DNA of 64,000 nucleotides from Shimia_B sp039815465 (GCA_039815465.1 JBCBZG010000001.1:62001-126000), one strand, 5' to 3'. Numbered from the stretch's first letter, positions 26,181 through 34,830 are shown. Notes: a model not told the origin generated them from the letters alone. Translations and numbers: made by a program.

Positions 26181-26554
26181 GGTGCGCCCCGCTCCGCGAC
26201 GATCCAGACCTCCGCGGCGCCAGCCTCCTGAAAGCTGCGCGCCAAAGCCACGAGGCGCTGCGCGGGGAGCTCGCGGTCAGGGATCAGGCGAACCTCCGCC
26301 CCTTGAGCCAGGACATCGGCGATATTGGTCTCAGCGCCCCGCCACACCATGCGCCCGTCCGGCATCACCAAGGTCGCGTCGGGATAGGCGGCTTGCGCGG
26401 CCTCCAGATCCTCAACGAGGGATAGATCACCGTCATTGGTGGGCGCGATGGTGCCCGCGATCAGGAAAAAGATTAGCATCAAAAAGACGACGTTTATGAG
26501 CCCGATGACGGGTTCACGTTCGCGCCTAGGCGCTTGGGGTTGGCGCAAACTCAC
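26177..26554 (-). CDS. exbD: ExbD/TolR-family protein, second copy
   Basis: A 125-residue protein with the ExbD layout: a short cytoplasmic N-terminus, one membrane helix (INVVFLMLIFFLIAGTI, about residues 23-39) and a periplasmic domain ending PQRLVALARSFQEAG-like. The usual helix aspartate is replaced by Asn (LINVVF), so this copy may not translocate protons itself. It begins with GTG at 26554, five bases after the first exbD. A two-ExbD arrangement with ExbB occurs in several alphaproteobacterial Ton systems. Confidence 0.85.
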   Translation of the reverse strand: MSLRQPQAPRREREPVIGLINVVFLMLIFFLIAGTIAPTNDGDLSLVEDLEAAQAAYPDATLVMPDGRMVWRGAETNIADVLAQGAEVRLIPDRELPAQRLVALARSFQEAGAAEVWIVAERGAP

Positions 26555-26559
26555 CTGGC

Positions 26560-26955
26560 TTACTCCAGCACCTGGACGCTGAGGCCGGGCACTTGTTGCA
26601 CCTGCGTCAGGACCTGCGTCAGGCGTTGCGTTGTTACGTCCGAGGCGACGCTGATCAACAATGTCGCGCCCGTGGCGAAAGCCGCGATATCAGCAACAAG
26701 CGCGTCGAGCACCACGGGGATGCCGTTCAGCGTCATCGCCTCCGGCGCCAAGCGCAGGAAGATCTGCGCACCAGCCGTCTGCGGCGGCTGCGGTGCCGGG
26801 GCGGCGGATGCTTGCGAGGCGAGCAGCGGCACCTCCACATATTTTGTGAAGGTCGACGACAGCATAAAGAACATCAAAAGCAGAAAGATGATGTCGATGA
26901 GCGAGGTCAGCGACAGCCGCCGCCTACGCAAAATTTGCTTATTGCGCAGGGACAT
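26560..26955 (-). CDS. exbD: ExbD/TolR-family protein, first copy
   Basis: A 131-residue ExbD with the conserved membrane-helix aspartate (SLIDIIFLLLMFFML, about residues 17-31) that carries protons in the ExbB-ExbD motor. The ATG at 26955 is chosen because the family N-terminus (MSLRNKQILRRRR) begins there; it overlaps the end of exbB by 17 bases. It pairs with the second copy, which lacks this aspartate, so the two may form a hetero-oligomer. Confidence 0.9.
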   Translation of the reverse strand: MSLRNKQILRRRRLSLTSLIDIIFLLLMFFMLSSTFTKYVEVPLLASQASAAPAPQPPQTAGAQIFLRLAPEAMTLNGIPVVLDALVADIAAFATGATLLISVASDVTTQRLTQVLTQVQQVPGLSVQVLE

Positions 26956-27628
26956 GGGATCGCATGGTGATGCTACGCTTGAAGGTCTCGACATTGCGCT
27001 TGCGGTAAGGGCTAAAGAGCCGCGCAATCATCTGGTCGGCAAAGGCGCGTTCATTTTCGATGCGTGTTTCCAGCCAAGTTAAGAGCAACGAGGTCGGCAT
27101 CGCGACACCGAGCCCCATGGCCGTCGTCAAAAGCGCCACCCAAATGCCCCCGGCCAGCACCGAGGGGTCAACATTCGACCCCGCCCCTTGGAGCCCTTGG
27201 AAAGCGTTGATCATGCCGAGCACCGTGCCAAAGAGCCCGAGCAGCGGCGCCACCTGCGAGATACTGTCGAGCACCCTAAGGCCACGGGCCGCGGTGTCGA
27301 GCCGTGTCGCGGTTTCGGCGATCACGCGGGTGCGAAACGTCTCGCTCCGCTCCACGGCGGACCGTTCCAGAGTCTTTTGAAAAACGGCCTTAAGGTGGGA
27401 ACGAGATCCAGCGGCGAGTTCGAGGGCGAACTCGACCTCCCCCCGGTCGTGAGCGTCGATGGCCAAGGTGAGCGTCCGGTGACGCCCGAGCCCCAGCACC
27501 GCGAAGACGGCGAATTTCCAAAACACCACCGTGAACGACAACACAGACATCGCAATAAGCAGGGCGACCACAGGGCCGCCCAAAGACACGAGGTCGCGCA
27601 AGACCTCCAACGCGTACTCAAACACCAT
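26939..27628 (-). CDS. exbB: MotA/TolQ/ExbB proton channel family protein
   Basis: A 229-residue inner-membrane protein of the ExbB/TolQ family. The first membrane segment is near residues 15-40, then a cytoplasmic loop, then two membrane helices around residues 120-200, including the family core ISQVAPLLGLFGTVLGMI and GIWVALLTTAMGLGVAMP. With the ExbD proteins and TonB it energises outer-membrane transport. It follows the small secreted protein gene by six bases. Confidence 0.92.
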   Translation of the reverse strand: MVFEYALEVLRDLVSLGGPVVALLIAMSVLSFTVVFWKFAVFAVLGLGRHRTLTLAIDAHDRGEVEFALELAAGSRSHLKAVFQKTLERSAVERSETFRTRVIAETATRLDTAARGLRVLDSISQVAPLLGLFGTVLGMINAFQGLQGAGSNVDPSVLAGGIWVALLTTAMGLGVAMPTSLLLTWLETRIENERAFADQMIARLFSPYRKRNVETFKRSITMRSHVPAQ

Positions 27629-27634
27629 TAGGGG

Positions 27635-28066
27635 TTACCCGAGCATCTCGATCCCGTCGACGCGGCTCGACGGGGTCAGCGCGCCCTGGCAGGCGGCAGC
27701 GTCGATGCCCGCGCCGGAACAGGCTTGCACCCCGTTCACAAGCACCCGGCCCAGCGTTTCGCAGGCCAGGTTGCTGACGTCGAACTGGCGCACGCGTGGC
27801 CGGTCGACGGGCAGCGTTTGCATGTCGAAAAGCGTCAAACGGTCGACGAGCCCGTCTGTCGTAAAGAGCACCGTTTCGAACACAGCCGTATCGAGATCGG
27901 CGGCCATGTTGTTTTCGATCACAAAGGTCAGGCGGCACCCGCTGTCCAATGTTTGGGTCGCGTTAAGCTCAAGCGACAGCGACGGCGCCGCGTCCTGGGC
28001 CGAAACCGATCCGGTCGAACACGCGACCGCCACACCCACACACAGTGCTTGCAAAGATTTGTGCAT
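27635..28066 (-). CDS. Secreted hypothetical protein, first gene of the exb/ton operon
   Basis: A 143-residue protein with a signal peptide (MHKSLQALCVGVAVACSTGSVSA-Q; given in part) and a mature domain with three to four cysteines (SGCRLTF, NLACETLG, VQACSG, AACQG) suggesting disulfides. I do not recognise the family. A conserved position before exbB suggests a periplasmic accessory of Ton-dependent uptake. The ATG at 28066 has a GAGGG ribosome site; another ATG two codons upstream is possible. Confidence 0.7.
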   Translation of the reverse strand: MHKSLQALCVGVAVACSTGSVSAQDAAPSLSLELNATQTLDSGCRLTFVIENNMAADLDTAVFETVLFTTDGLVDRLTLFDMQTLPVDRPRVRQFDVSNLACETLGRVLVNGVQACSGAGIDAAACQGALTPSSRVDGIEMLG

Positions 28067-28188
28067 TTCCATCCCTCATTTCGCGCTTATCTGCCTGCGC
28101 TCGCGGCAGGTTAGCCATGCCTGCAGAGGAATCATAGCCGTGATCGCAGAAACAACGGCTTATGCGGCATAGGTGCCGCGGTTGGCGT

Positions 28189-28220
28189 GCAAAAGCCCGC
28201 GCATGTACGCGGGCTTTTGC
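28189..28220. terminator. Strong bidirectional terminator downstream of glyA
   Basis: A 13-pair perfect stem (28189-28201 with 28208-28220) contains CCCGCG/CGCGGG, flanked by AAAA and TTTT, with a six-base loop. It lies 15 bases past the glyA stop and upstream of the exb/ton operon, so it should end leftward transcription of the serine-cycle operon. Confidence 0.85.
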
Positions 28221-28235
28221 TAAGCGTCGTGCCGA

Positions 28236-29531
28236 TCAGAGGCCGGGATAGATCGGGAAACGCCCGCAGAGCTCGGACACCTCTGCACGCACGCGGGTTT
28301 CGACGTCGCTGTTGCCGTCCTCCCCCTGAGCGGCGAGGCCATCGACCACCTCGATGATCCAGCGGCCCACCTGGCGGAACTCAGGCTCCATAAATCCGCG
28401 GGTGGTGCCTGCGGGAGTGCCCAGGCGAATGCCGCTCGTGATCATGGGTTTTTCGTCATCGAAGGGGACGCCGTTTTTGTTGCACGTAATGTGCGCACGC
28501 CCTAGCGCCTTTTCAGTCGCGTTCCCCTTTACACCTTTGGGGCGCAGATCGACGAGGAGCAGGTGCGTGTCCGTGCCGTGCGTCACTGTTTCGAGCCCAC
28601 CTTGGTGAAGCTCATCAGCGAGCGCTTGGGCGTTTTTGATCACCTGCTCTTGGTAGGCGCGAAAACCCGGTTGCAGCGCCTCGCCGAACGCCACGGCCTT
28701 GGCTGCGATGACATGCATAAGCGGGCCGCCCTGGATGCCAGGAAAGATGGCGGAGTTGAACTTTTTCCCTAAGTCCGCGTCATTGGACAAGATCATGCCG
28801 CCACGGGGGCCGCGCAGCGTCTTGTGAGTCGTGGTCGTTGCAACGTGGCAGTGCGGGAATGGGCTAGGATAGACGCCCGCTGCAATCAACCCCGCGAAAT
28901 GCGCGACATCGGCGAGCACATAGGCCCCGACCTTGTCGGCGATCTCGCGGATGCGGGCAAAATCGATCTGGCGCGGGATCGCCGATCCGCCCGCGATGAT
29001 AAGCTTTGGCTGATGCTCCTTCGCCAACGCCTCCATCTGGTCGTAGTCGATGTCGAGCGTGTCGCGGCGCACGCCGTACTGGATGGCGTTGAACCATTTG
29101 CCGGACTGGTTGGGCTTTGCCCCGTGGGTCAGGTGCCCGCCCGCGTCAAGGCTCATCCCTAGGATGGTGTCGCCGGGTTGGAGCAGCGCGGTGAACACGC
29201 CCTGGTTCGCTTGGGAGCCGGAGTTCGGCTGCACATTGGCGTAGGTGCAGTTGAAAAGCTGTTTGGCCCGCTCGATCGCGAGCTCCTCTGCCACATCTAC
29301 GTGCTGGCAGCCGCCATAGTAGCGGCGGCCTGGGTAGCCTTCGGCGTATTTGTTGGTCAGGACGGAGCCCTGCGCCTCCATCACAGCCGCAGAGACGATG
29401 TTTTCGGAGGCAATAAGCTCGATCTCGTCGCGCTGGCGACCGAGTTCGAGACCCATGGCCGCCGCAATCTCCGGGTCCGTGGTCGCGATGTCTTGGGTGA
29501 AAAACCCGTCCAATCGTTGGGGTGCGTTCAT
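28236..29531 (-). CDS. glyA: Serine hydroxymethyltransferase
   Basis: A 431-residue PLP enzyme interconverting serine and glycine with 5,10-methylene-tetrahydrofolate. The family motifs ELIASENIVS, YGGCQHVD and VATTTTHKTLRGPRGG are present, the last with the PLP-binding lysine. In this operon it should provide the C1-fixing step of the serine cycle (glycine plus methylene-THF to serine). The ATG at 29531 is chosen because the SHMT N-terminus begins there; it follows the hydroxypyruvate reductase gene by 13 bases. Confidence 0.96.
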   Translation of the reverse strand: MNAPQRLDGFFTQDIATTDPEIAAAMGLELGRQRDEIELIASENIVSAAVMEAQGSVLTNKYAEGYPGRRYYGGCQHVDVAEELAIERAKQLFNCTYANVQPNSGSQANQGVFTALLQPGDTILGMSLDAGGHLTHGAKPNQSGKWFNAIQYGVRRDTLDIDYDQMEALAKEHQPKLIIAGGSAIPRQIDFARIREIADKVGAYVLADVAHFAGLIAAGVYPSPFPHCHVATTTTHKTLRGPRGGMILSNDADLGKKFNSAIFPGIQGGPLMHVIAAKAVAFGEALQPGFRAYQEQVIKNAQALADELHQGGLETVTHGTDTHLLLVDLRPKGVKGNATEKALGRAHITCNKNGVPFDDEKPMITSGIRLGTPAGTTRGFMEPEFRQVGRWIIEVVDGLAAQGEDGNSDVETRVRAEVSELCGRFPIYPGL

Positions 29532-29544
29532 GTCGGGATGTCCT

Positions 29545-30519
29545 TTAGGCCACGCGGTCGCGCGGCTCATTTCCGTTGAAAAAGTCACTGAGGTTGTCGA
29601 GCACGCGAAACCCCATCGCCTCCCGCGCTTCGCGGGTTGCACTGCCGAGATGGGGCAGCATGACGAGGTTGTCGCATTGCGCCAGTGTCGGGTTGATGCG
29701 GGGTTCGCCGTCAAAGACGTCGAGCGCGGCGCCGCCGATGGTGTCGAACATGAGCGCCTGAGTGAGCGCGGCTTCATCAATGACCTCGCCGCGGGCGGTG
29801 TTGATGAGGTAGGCGTCAGGGCGCATCAGGTCGAGCCGACGGGCGTTGATCAGGTGCCGGTTTGCGTCGCCGCCTGGGCAGTGGAGCGAGACGAAGTCGC
29901 ATTGCGGCAGCAGCGCCTCCACGCTGTCGACCTGGGTTGCGTTGTATTGGGCCAGGATTTCCGGTTTCACTGCACTGCGGTTTTGCACGACGATTTTCAT
30001 CCCGAAGCCAAAATGCGCGCGGCGGGCCATCTCCTGCCCGATGCGGCCAAAACCGATCAGCCCCAGTGTCTTACCGGACACTTTTGATCCAACGAGATGG
30101 GTGGGGCGCCAGCCGGTCCAGCGGCCCTCGCGCACCTCACGCTCGCCTTCGCCCGCGCGACGCGCGACCATGAGCATGAGGGTCATGGCCAAATCTGCAG
30201 TGCATTCGCTAAGCACATCGGGCGTGTTGGTGATCGTCATCCCATGCGCGGACGCCTTGGACACGTCGATGTGGCTGTAGCCCACACCGTAATTCGCAAG
30301 GATTTTGGTCTGCACGCGCGGCGCGGCGAGCGCTTCCGCGCTGAGCGCGTCTGTGACCGTGGGCAATACCGCATCAAAGCGGGTGATTGCCTCCCGAAAC
30401 TCAAGCGGTGTCAGCGGCTTATCAGACCGATTTAAAGTGACGTCATAGCTTTCGATCAACGCCGCTTCCACGGCTGCGGGCCATTTGCGCGTCACAAGGA
30501 CGGAGGGTTTGGCAGCCAT
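29545..30519 (-). CDS. hprA: D-2-hydroxyacid dehydrogenase, likely hydroxypyruvate/glyoxylate reductase
   Basis: A 324-residue NAD(P)-dependent 2-hydroxyacid dehydrogenase. The Rossmann core GKTLGLIGFGRIGQEMARRA (given in part) is followed by the catalytic Arg (NTARGEVID), Glu (FDGEP) and His (MLPHLGSAT). In the serine cycle this enzyme reduces hydroxypyruvate to glycerate after transamination of serine. The assignment rests on operon context because the family has many substrates. The ATG at 30519 overlaps the mtkB stop (TGATG). Confidence 0.85.
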   Translation of the reverse strand: MAAKPSVLVTRKWPAAVEAALIESYDVTLNRSDKPLTPLEFREAITRFDAVLPTVTDALSAEALAAPRVQTKILANYGVGYSHIDVSKASAHGMTITNTPDVLSECTADLAMTLMLMVARRAGEGEREVREGRWTGWRPTHLVGSKVSGKTLGLIGFGRIGQEMARRAHFGFGMKIVVQNRSAVKPEILAQYNATQVDSVEALLPQCDFVSLHCPGGDANRHLINARRLDLMRPDAYLINTARGEVIDEAALTQALMFDTIGGAALDVFDGEPRINPTLAQCDNLVMLPHLGSATREAREAMGFRVLDNLSDFFNGNEPRDRVA

Positions 30520-31412
30520 CACGCAGCCTCCTTTTCCATGAGTGCGGCGATGGTGGCGCCAATCCGGGAGGGGCTGTCGGCCACGGTCACCCCTGCGGCG
30601 GACAGGATTTCGACCTTTTCCGACGCGCTTTCTCCGAACGCGGAGATGATAGCGCCTGCATGCCCCATGGTCCGACCCTTAGGCGCGGTGAGGCCTGCGA
30701 CGTAAGCCACCACGGGCTTGCTCATGTGGTTCTGGATGTACTCGGCGGCCTCCGCCTCCTGCGGGCCACCGATCTCGCCGATCATGCAGACCACGTGGGT
30801 GTCTGGGTCAGCTTCAAAACGCTCCAGTATGTCTTTGAAAGAGCTCCCGTTTATGGGATCACCGCCGATGCCCACGGAAGTGGACACGCCGATCCCCAGC
30901 TCCTTGAGCTGGCTCGCGGCCTCATAGCCCAACGTGCCGGAGCGCCCCACGATGCCAACGTGGCCGGGCAGGTAGATGTGGCCCGGCATGATCCCGAGCA
31001 GCGCCTTACCCGGGCTGATCGTGCCCGCGCAGTTCGGCCCCGTCAGCACCATGCGCCGCTCCTTGGGGTAGCGGTACATGTAACGCTTTACGCGGATCAT
31101 ATCCTGCGCGGGAATGCCGTCGGTGATGCACACGCAATAGCGAATGCCCGCATCCGCGGCCTCCATGATGCTGTCAGCCGCAAAAGGCGGCGGCACGAAG
31201 ACGAGGGAGGCTTCGGCCCCCGTGGCCGCCACGGCATCCTCAACCGTGTCGAAAACCGGCACGCCCTCGACCTCTGTCCCACCTTTGCCGGGGACGACGC
31301 CGCCCACGACATTGGTGCCATACTTGATCATATCGGCCGTGTGGAACCGGGCCATTTTGCCCGTGATGCCCTGGACGATGACGGGGGTGTTGCGGTCGAG
31401 AAGGATGCTCAT
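30519..31412 (-). CDS. mtkB: Malate-CoA ligase (malate thiokinase) alpha-type subunit, SucD-like
   Basis: A 297-residue subunit homologous to SucD. It has the CoA-binding Rossmann region (QGITGKMARFH), GPNCAGTISPG and the phospho-histidine loop GRTMGHAGAII. Context decides malate over succinate: the gene lies with mtkA, hydroxypyruvate reductase, glyA, serine-glyoxylate aminotransferase and malyl-CoA lyase. Malate thiokinase makes malyl-CoA, which Mcl then splits. The start overlaps the mtkA stop by four bases. Succinyl-CoA synthetase activity is not excluded by sequence alone. Confidence 0.88.
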   Translation of the reverse strand: MSILLDRNTPVIVQGITGKMARFHTADMIKYGTNVVGGVVPGKGGTEVEGVPVFDTVEDAVAATGAEASLVFVPPPFAADSIMEAADAGIRYCVCITDGIPAQDMIRVKRYMYRYPKERRMVLTGPNCAGTISPGKALLGIMPGHIYLPGHVGIVGRSGTLGYEAASQLKELGIGVSTSVGIGGDPINGSSFKDILERFEADPDTHVVCMIGEIGGPQEAEAAEYIQNHMSKPVVAYVAGLTAPKGRTMGHAGAIISAFGESASEKVEILSAAGVTVADSPSRIGATIAALMEKEAA

Positions 31413-32608
31413 GACACGGCCCTCATGCGTAGACCGTTTGAGATGTCAGAATTCAGCGCGCCCACGGCCCGTTCGGCGGCTTCGCTCAAGGTTGCAGCGC
31501 GGATGATGGGCAGGCCGGATTTGGCCAGGATCTTTTGCCCCTCTTCCACGTTCGTTCCGGCCAGGCGCACGATCACGGGGACCTCGACGCCCACCTCTTT
31601 CATCGCCTGCACGACGCCCTCGGCCACCCAGTCGCAGCGGTTGATCCCCGCGAATATGTTGACGAGGATCGCCTTCACACTCTGGTCCGACAGCACGAGG
31701 CGAAACGCCTTTGCCACCCGCTCCGGCGTGGCCCCACCCCCGATATCGAGGAAGTTCGCAGGCTCGCCGCCCGCCATCTTGATGGTGTCCATCGTGGCCA
31801 TGGCCAGACCCGCACCGTTCACGACGCAACCGATGTTCCCGTCGAGGCCCACATAGCTCAGGCCCCGGTCCGCAGCGCGCGCCTCCCGCGCGTCCTCCTG
31901 CGACTTGTCCCGCAGCTCCGCCACCTGCGGATGGCGGAACAGAGCATTGGCATCAAACGTCATCTTGGCATCAAGCGCCACGACCCGGCTGTCACCCGTG
32001 ATCACCAGCGGATTGATCTCCACCATCGTGGCATCAAGCTCTGTAAAGGCGCGGTAGCAGCCCTGCAGGGTCCGGACGAGCTGTTGCGTCAGCCCCACGT
32101 CGATCCCCAGCTTGAATGCGATCTGGCGGCACTGGAATTCCTGCAACCCAACCGCGGGTTCCACGATGGCGCGCACGATCGAGTCGGGTTTTTCGGCCGA
32201 GATATCCTCGATCTCCATCCCGCCCTCTGCCGAGGCCACAATCATCACCCGCTGCGTCGAGCGGTCGAGCACGAAACCAAGGTAGATTTCCCGGTCGATG
32301 CTCACCCCCGCTTCCACGTAGACGCGGTAGATGCCCTTGCCCTCTGGCCCCGTCTGGTGCGTGACGAGCTTGCGCCCGAACATGCCCTCTGCGGCCTCTT
32401 CAATCTCGTGCTCTGTCTCGCAGACCTTCACGCCGCCCGCCTTGCCGCGTCCCCCGGCGTGAACCTGGGCTTTGACGACCCATCGGTCCCCGCCCAGTTC
32501 GCGCGCGCGGTAGCTGGCTTGCTCCGGGCTGTAGGCCAGTGCGCCGTCGGGGACGGCAACACCAAAGCCTGATAAGATCTCTTTCGCCTGATATTCGTGG
32601 ATATCCAT
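31409..32608 (-). CDS. mtkA: Malate-CoA ligase (malate thiokinase) beta-type subunit, SucC-like
   Basis: A 399-residue ATP-grasp subunit that couples ATP hydrolysis to malyl-CoA formation. KAQVHAGGRGKAGGVK, VEINPLVIT and NIFAGINRCDWVAEG are visible. From memory, the sequence resembles Methylobacterium MtkA closely through the middle region (AGLAMATMDTIKMAGGEPAN). It lies in the serine-cycle operon between mtkB and sga. A GGGAGGATCGTC ribosome site precedes the ATG. Confidence 0.9.
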   Translation of the reverse strand: MDIHEYQAKEILSGFGVAVPDGALAYSPEQASYRARELGGDRWVVKAQVHAGGRGKAGGVKVCETEHEIEEAAEGMFGRKLVTHQTGPEGKGIYRVYVEAGVSIDREIYLGFVLDRSTQRVMIVASAEGGMEIEDISAEKPDSIVRAIVEPAVGLQEFQCRQIAFKLGIDVGLTQQLVRTLQGCYRAFTELDATMVEINPLVITGDSRVVALDAKMTFDANALFRHPQVAELRDKSQEDAREARAADRGLSYVGLDGNIGCVVNGAGLAMATMDTIKMAGGEPANFLDIGGGATPERVAKAFRLVLSDQSVKAILVNIFAGINRCDWVAEGVVQAMKEVGVEVPVIVRLAGTNVEEGQKILAKSGLPIIRAATLSEAAERAVGALNSDISNGLRMRAVS

Positions 32609-32644
32609 GACGATCCTCCCGTTATAGGTCTGCGGACCCTTTGT

Positions 32645-33892
32645 TTATTCGGCGGCGATGGCGTGATCGTAGGCGCCGTTCAGCGCTGCATCGACGGCCA
32701 TCTGATCAAATTCCCCACCCAGATCGCGGATCGCCTGACCAAAGCGGGAAACAATGTCCCGGATGGTGGCTTCGTTGAGCAGATTGAGGATCCCGATCCG
32801 CACCTGAACCGGCGCGCTGAGCGTAGGCCAGATACCGAAATTCTGCGCGCGGCAGTGCTGCACCAGCTCCATCTCCCGCCCCGCCATGTTCTCGGGCAGG
32901 TTCAGAACGATGAGCGAGGTCATGTTTGACGTCACATCACAGCCCATAGCCGTGACCGCCGCCCGCAGCGCCGCCTCGTGGCGCGCATATTCGGCAGCGC
33001 GCGCAGGCAGACCCTGCTCTAACGTGATCCGCAGCGCCTCGTGAAAGGCGGAAACGGCATAGGCCGAATGCGTCCGGTGATACGTGCCCTTCTCCACATC
33101 CTGACCGTCGATGATGCCCCAATGGCGCGCCTCAAGGATCGGGTGGTGGCAGAAGGTCCGCGTGCCCGTGGCGCGCAGGTTCTCAATGTAGTGATCAGTG
33201 AAAGACACCGGCGCGTAAGTCAGCGGCAGGCAGCAGATGCCCTTTTGCGGGCAGGACGCCCAGCCGTGGACACCGGGGAAATCGTCAATGCGGAAATCTT
33301 CGACGCCCAGCGACGACACCGCATCCACCAGCCCTATGACCCCGTGCCGCTCACACGCATCCGAAAAACCGCGCAGGTCATTGATCCGGCCCGAACCCGT
33401 CTCCCAATGCGCCATGGCGGCCCATTTGGGTTTGTGTTCGGCCAACGCCGCCTCCACGATTTCGCCCGTCACGGATGCCCCATGGGGCACGTCGATGATG
33501 GTGACACTCGCCGCCTGCGGGTCGAGGGAGCTTTCCGCCAACTCCTCTGCCGTCGCCGCGCGCATCCGCACCGTCAGCCCGTCAATGCCGGAAAAGGTCC
33601 CGTTCACAAACATCACCACCTTGTCGCCCGGCATCACGCCCGAAAACATCATGTCGAGCCCGCTCCACCCTGTGCCCGCCACGCCAAAGGTGTGCGTATT
33701 CGTCGTGCCCATCACGGCGCGCAGCATGTGTTTGCACTCGACCATGCCGCGCAGAACGTCGCCATGCATGTGGTCGGCCATCCCCGCCCCCGCAAACCGC
33801 GCCAGCACGCGCGCATCCGTGTTGCCAGGCCCCGGCCCCGCCGCGATGGTTTCAGGGATCTCCAACTGTGGAAACTGCACAACGTCGCTCAT
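32645..33892 (-). CDS. sga: Serine-glyoxylate aminotransferase
   Basis: A 415-residue class V aminotransferase converting serine plus glyoxylate into hydroxypyruvate plus glycine, a defining step of the serine cycle. AAGPGPGNTDARVL opens the protein, VDAVSSLG carries the PLP-ring Asp and CPQKGICCLP the PLP-binding lysine. The ATG at 33892 is chosen as the family start. It is the first gene of the leftward operon sga-mtkA-mtkB-hprA-glyA and is divergent from the LuxR-type regulator. Confidence 0.94.
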   Translation of the reverse strand: MSDVVQFPQLEIPETIAAGPGPGNTDARVLARFAGAGMADHMHGDVLRGMVECKHMLRAVMGTTNTHTFGVAGTGWSGLDMMFSGVMPGDKVVMFVNGTFSGIDGLTVRMRAATAEELAESSLDPQAASVTIIDVPHGASVTGEIVEAALAEHKPKWAAMAHWETGSGRINDLRGFSDACERHGVIGLVDAVSSLGVEDFRIDDFPGVHGWASCPQKGICCLPLTYAPVSFTDHYIENLRATGTRTFCHHPILEARHWGIIDGQDVEKGTYHRTHSAYAVSAFHEALRITLEQGLPARAAEYARHEAALRAAVTAMGCDVTSNMTSLIVLNLPENMAGREMELVQHCRAQNFGIWPTLSAPVQVRIGILNLLNEATIRDIVSRFGQAIRDLGGEFDQMAVDAALNGAYDHAIAAE

Positions 33893-33990
33893 TCTTTGAT
33901 CTCCCAGCGTTTGCATAATTCGCCTGCTTTCCGTGCTAATCCGGCAAACTAAGCTGGCGCGGCCATCCGACAACGCCCCTTGCTCCTGCT

Positions 33991-34055
33991 TTTGGGTATC
34001 TATATTGGTGGGTAACTACCTACCCAAACTGGTGGAAATACGACGGTATACCGTC
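33991..34055. promoter_or_regulatory. Clustered palindromes in the sga / luxR-type divergent promoter
   Basis: TTTGGGTAT (33991-33999) is mirrored by TACCCAAA (34021-34028). TGGGTA/TACCCA form a second inverted repeat at 34009-34026. GACGGTATACCGTC (34042-34055) is a perfect 14-base palindrome. The motif GACGGTATACCCAAA, which fuses the two sites, recurs at 34735-34749 before mcl. These are candidate operators for the LuxR-type regulator encoded between them. Confidence 0.6.
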
Positions 34056-34106
34056 CCGAAACCCACCTAAAAGGGTGGTAAATTCCGAATACGGACGCAA
34101 ATTCAT

Positions 34107-34736
34107 ATGGTTAACCAAACTGGCCCAATTCAGATCGCCCTCGCTGACGCGAACCCTCTGGTGCTATCCGCCCTGTCCGAGATCGTGGACCGCGATCCGC
34201 GCTTCTCCCTCGTGGCCACATCCGCCACGGCGGAGGGGCTGCTTGGCGTAATCGTACGCATTCCCGTCGCAATCGCTGTCATCGACTGGAACCTGCCTGC
34301 GCTCGGCGGCGCGAAACTGATCGAAGTGCTCCGCGATCAAAGCCCCGGGACCCGCGTCGTCATCTATGCAGAAGGGGGCGAGGCGCTCCCGCGTACCGCC
34401 ATGGCCGCAGGAGCCGCCGCCTACGCCCCCCGCTCCTCCTCGCCCGAGGCGCTCATGGATGTCTGCAGCGAGGTTGCAGCGGGCAAGATGGTCTTTCCCT
34501 ATCTCGACATACGCGCGCTTCAGGCCGACCCGATCCAGCAGCTCAGCCGCAAGGAACGCGCCGCGCTCGAGGCACTGTCAAAAGGCCTCACCAACCGCGA
34601 ACTCGCAAAGGAGCTCGGCATCTCCACCAACACCGTCAAGTTCCACATGTCGAACCTCTACGACAAACTGTCGGTGAAGAACCGCGCCCAGGCCATCGCC
34701 TTCTACTACTCGTCGCGGGCTGGGCGGGACGACTGA
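34107..34736 (+). CDS. LuxR-family response-regulator-like transcription factor
   Basis: A 209-residue protein with an N-terminal receiver-like domain (residues 8-125) and a C-terminal LuxR helix-turn-helix (about 147-203, LSRKERAALEAL to NTVKFHMSNLYDKL). A phospho-acceptor-like D60 (VIDWNLP) is kept. The receiver's conserved Lys is Arg (YAPRSSSP) and the switch Ser/Thr position is not obvious, so signalling may not use normal phosphorylation. No histidine kinase is adjacent. It lies between sga and mcl, with a shared sequence motif on both sides, so it is the likely regulator of the serine-cycle genes. Confidence 0.88.
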   Translation: MVNQTGPIQIALADANPLVLSALSEIVDRDPRFSLVATSATAEGLLGVIVRIPVAIAVIDWNLPALGGAKLIEVLRDQSPGTRVVIYAEGGEALPRTAMAAGAAAYAPRSSSPEALMDVCSEVAAGKMVFPYLDIRALQADPIQQLSRKERAALEALSKGLTNRELAKELGISTNTVKFHMSNLYDKLSVKNRAQAIAFYYSSRAGRDD

Positions 34737-34749
34737 CGGTATACCCAAA
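34735..34749. promoter_or_regulatory. Candidate operator upstream of mcl
   Basis: GACGGTATACCCAAA overlaps the stop codon of the LuxR-type gene and sits about 80 bases before the mcl start. It combines GACGGTATACC, from the palindrome at 34042-34055, and ATACCCAAA, the reverse complement of TTTGGGTAT at 33991. The recurrence ties mcl to the sga operon. Confidence 0.55.
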
Positions 34750-34830
34750 TAGACCGAACCAATCCTTGACATAATCGGTCGCGAGCCTTCCTTACCGCGC
34801 AACAATCTTGCCCAAGAAGGAAGGCACACC

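Noticed and set aside
31535..32572. A 345-codon frame opposite mtkA
   Set aside because: Composition is typical of an antisense frame and mtkA is unmistakable on the other strand.
30519..32608. Assignment of the SucC/SucD-like pair as succinyl-CoA synthetase
   Set aside because: The operon partners (sga, hydroxypyruvate reductase, glyA, nearby mcl) favour malate thiokinase; only assay would exclude dual use.
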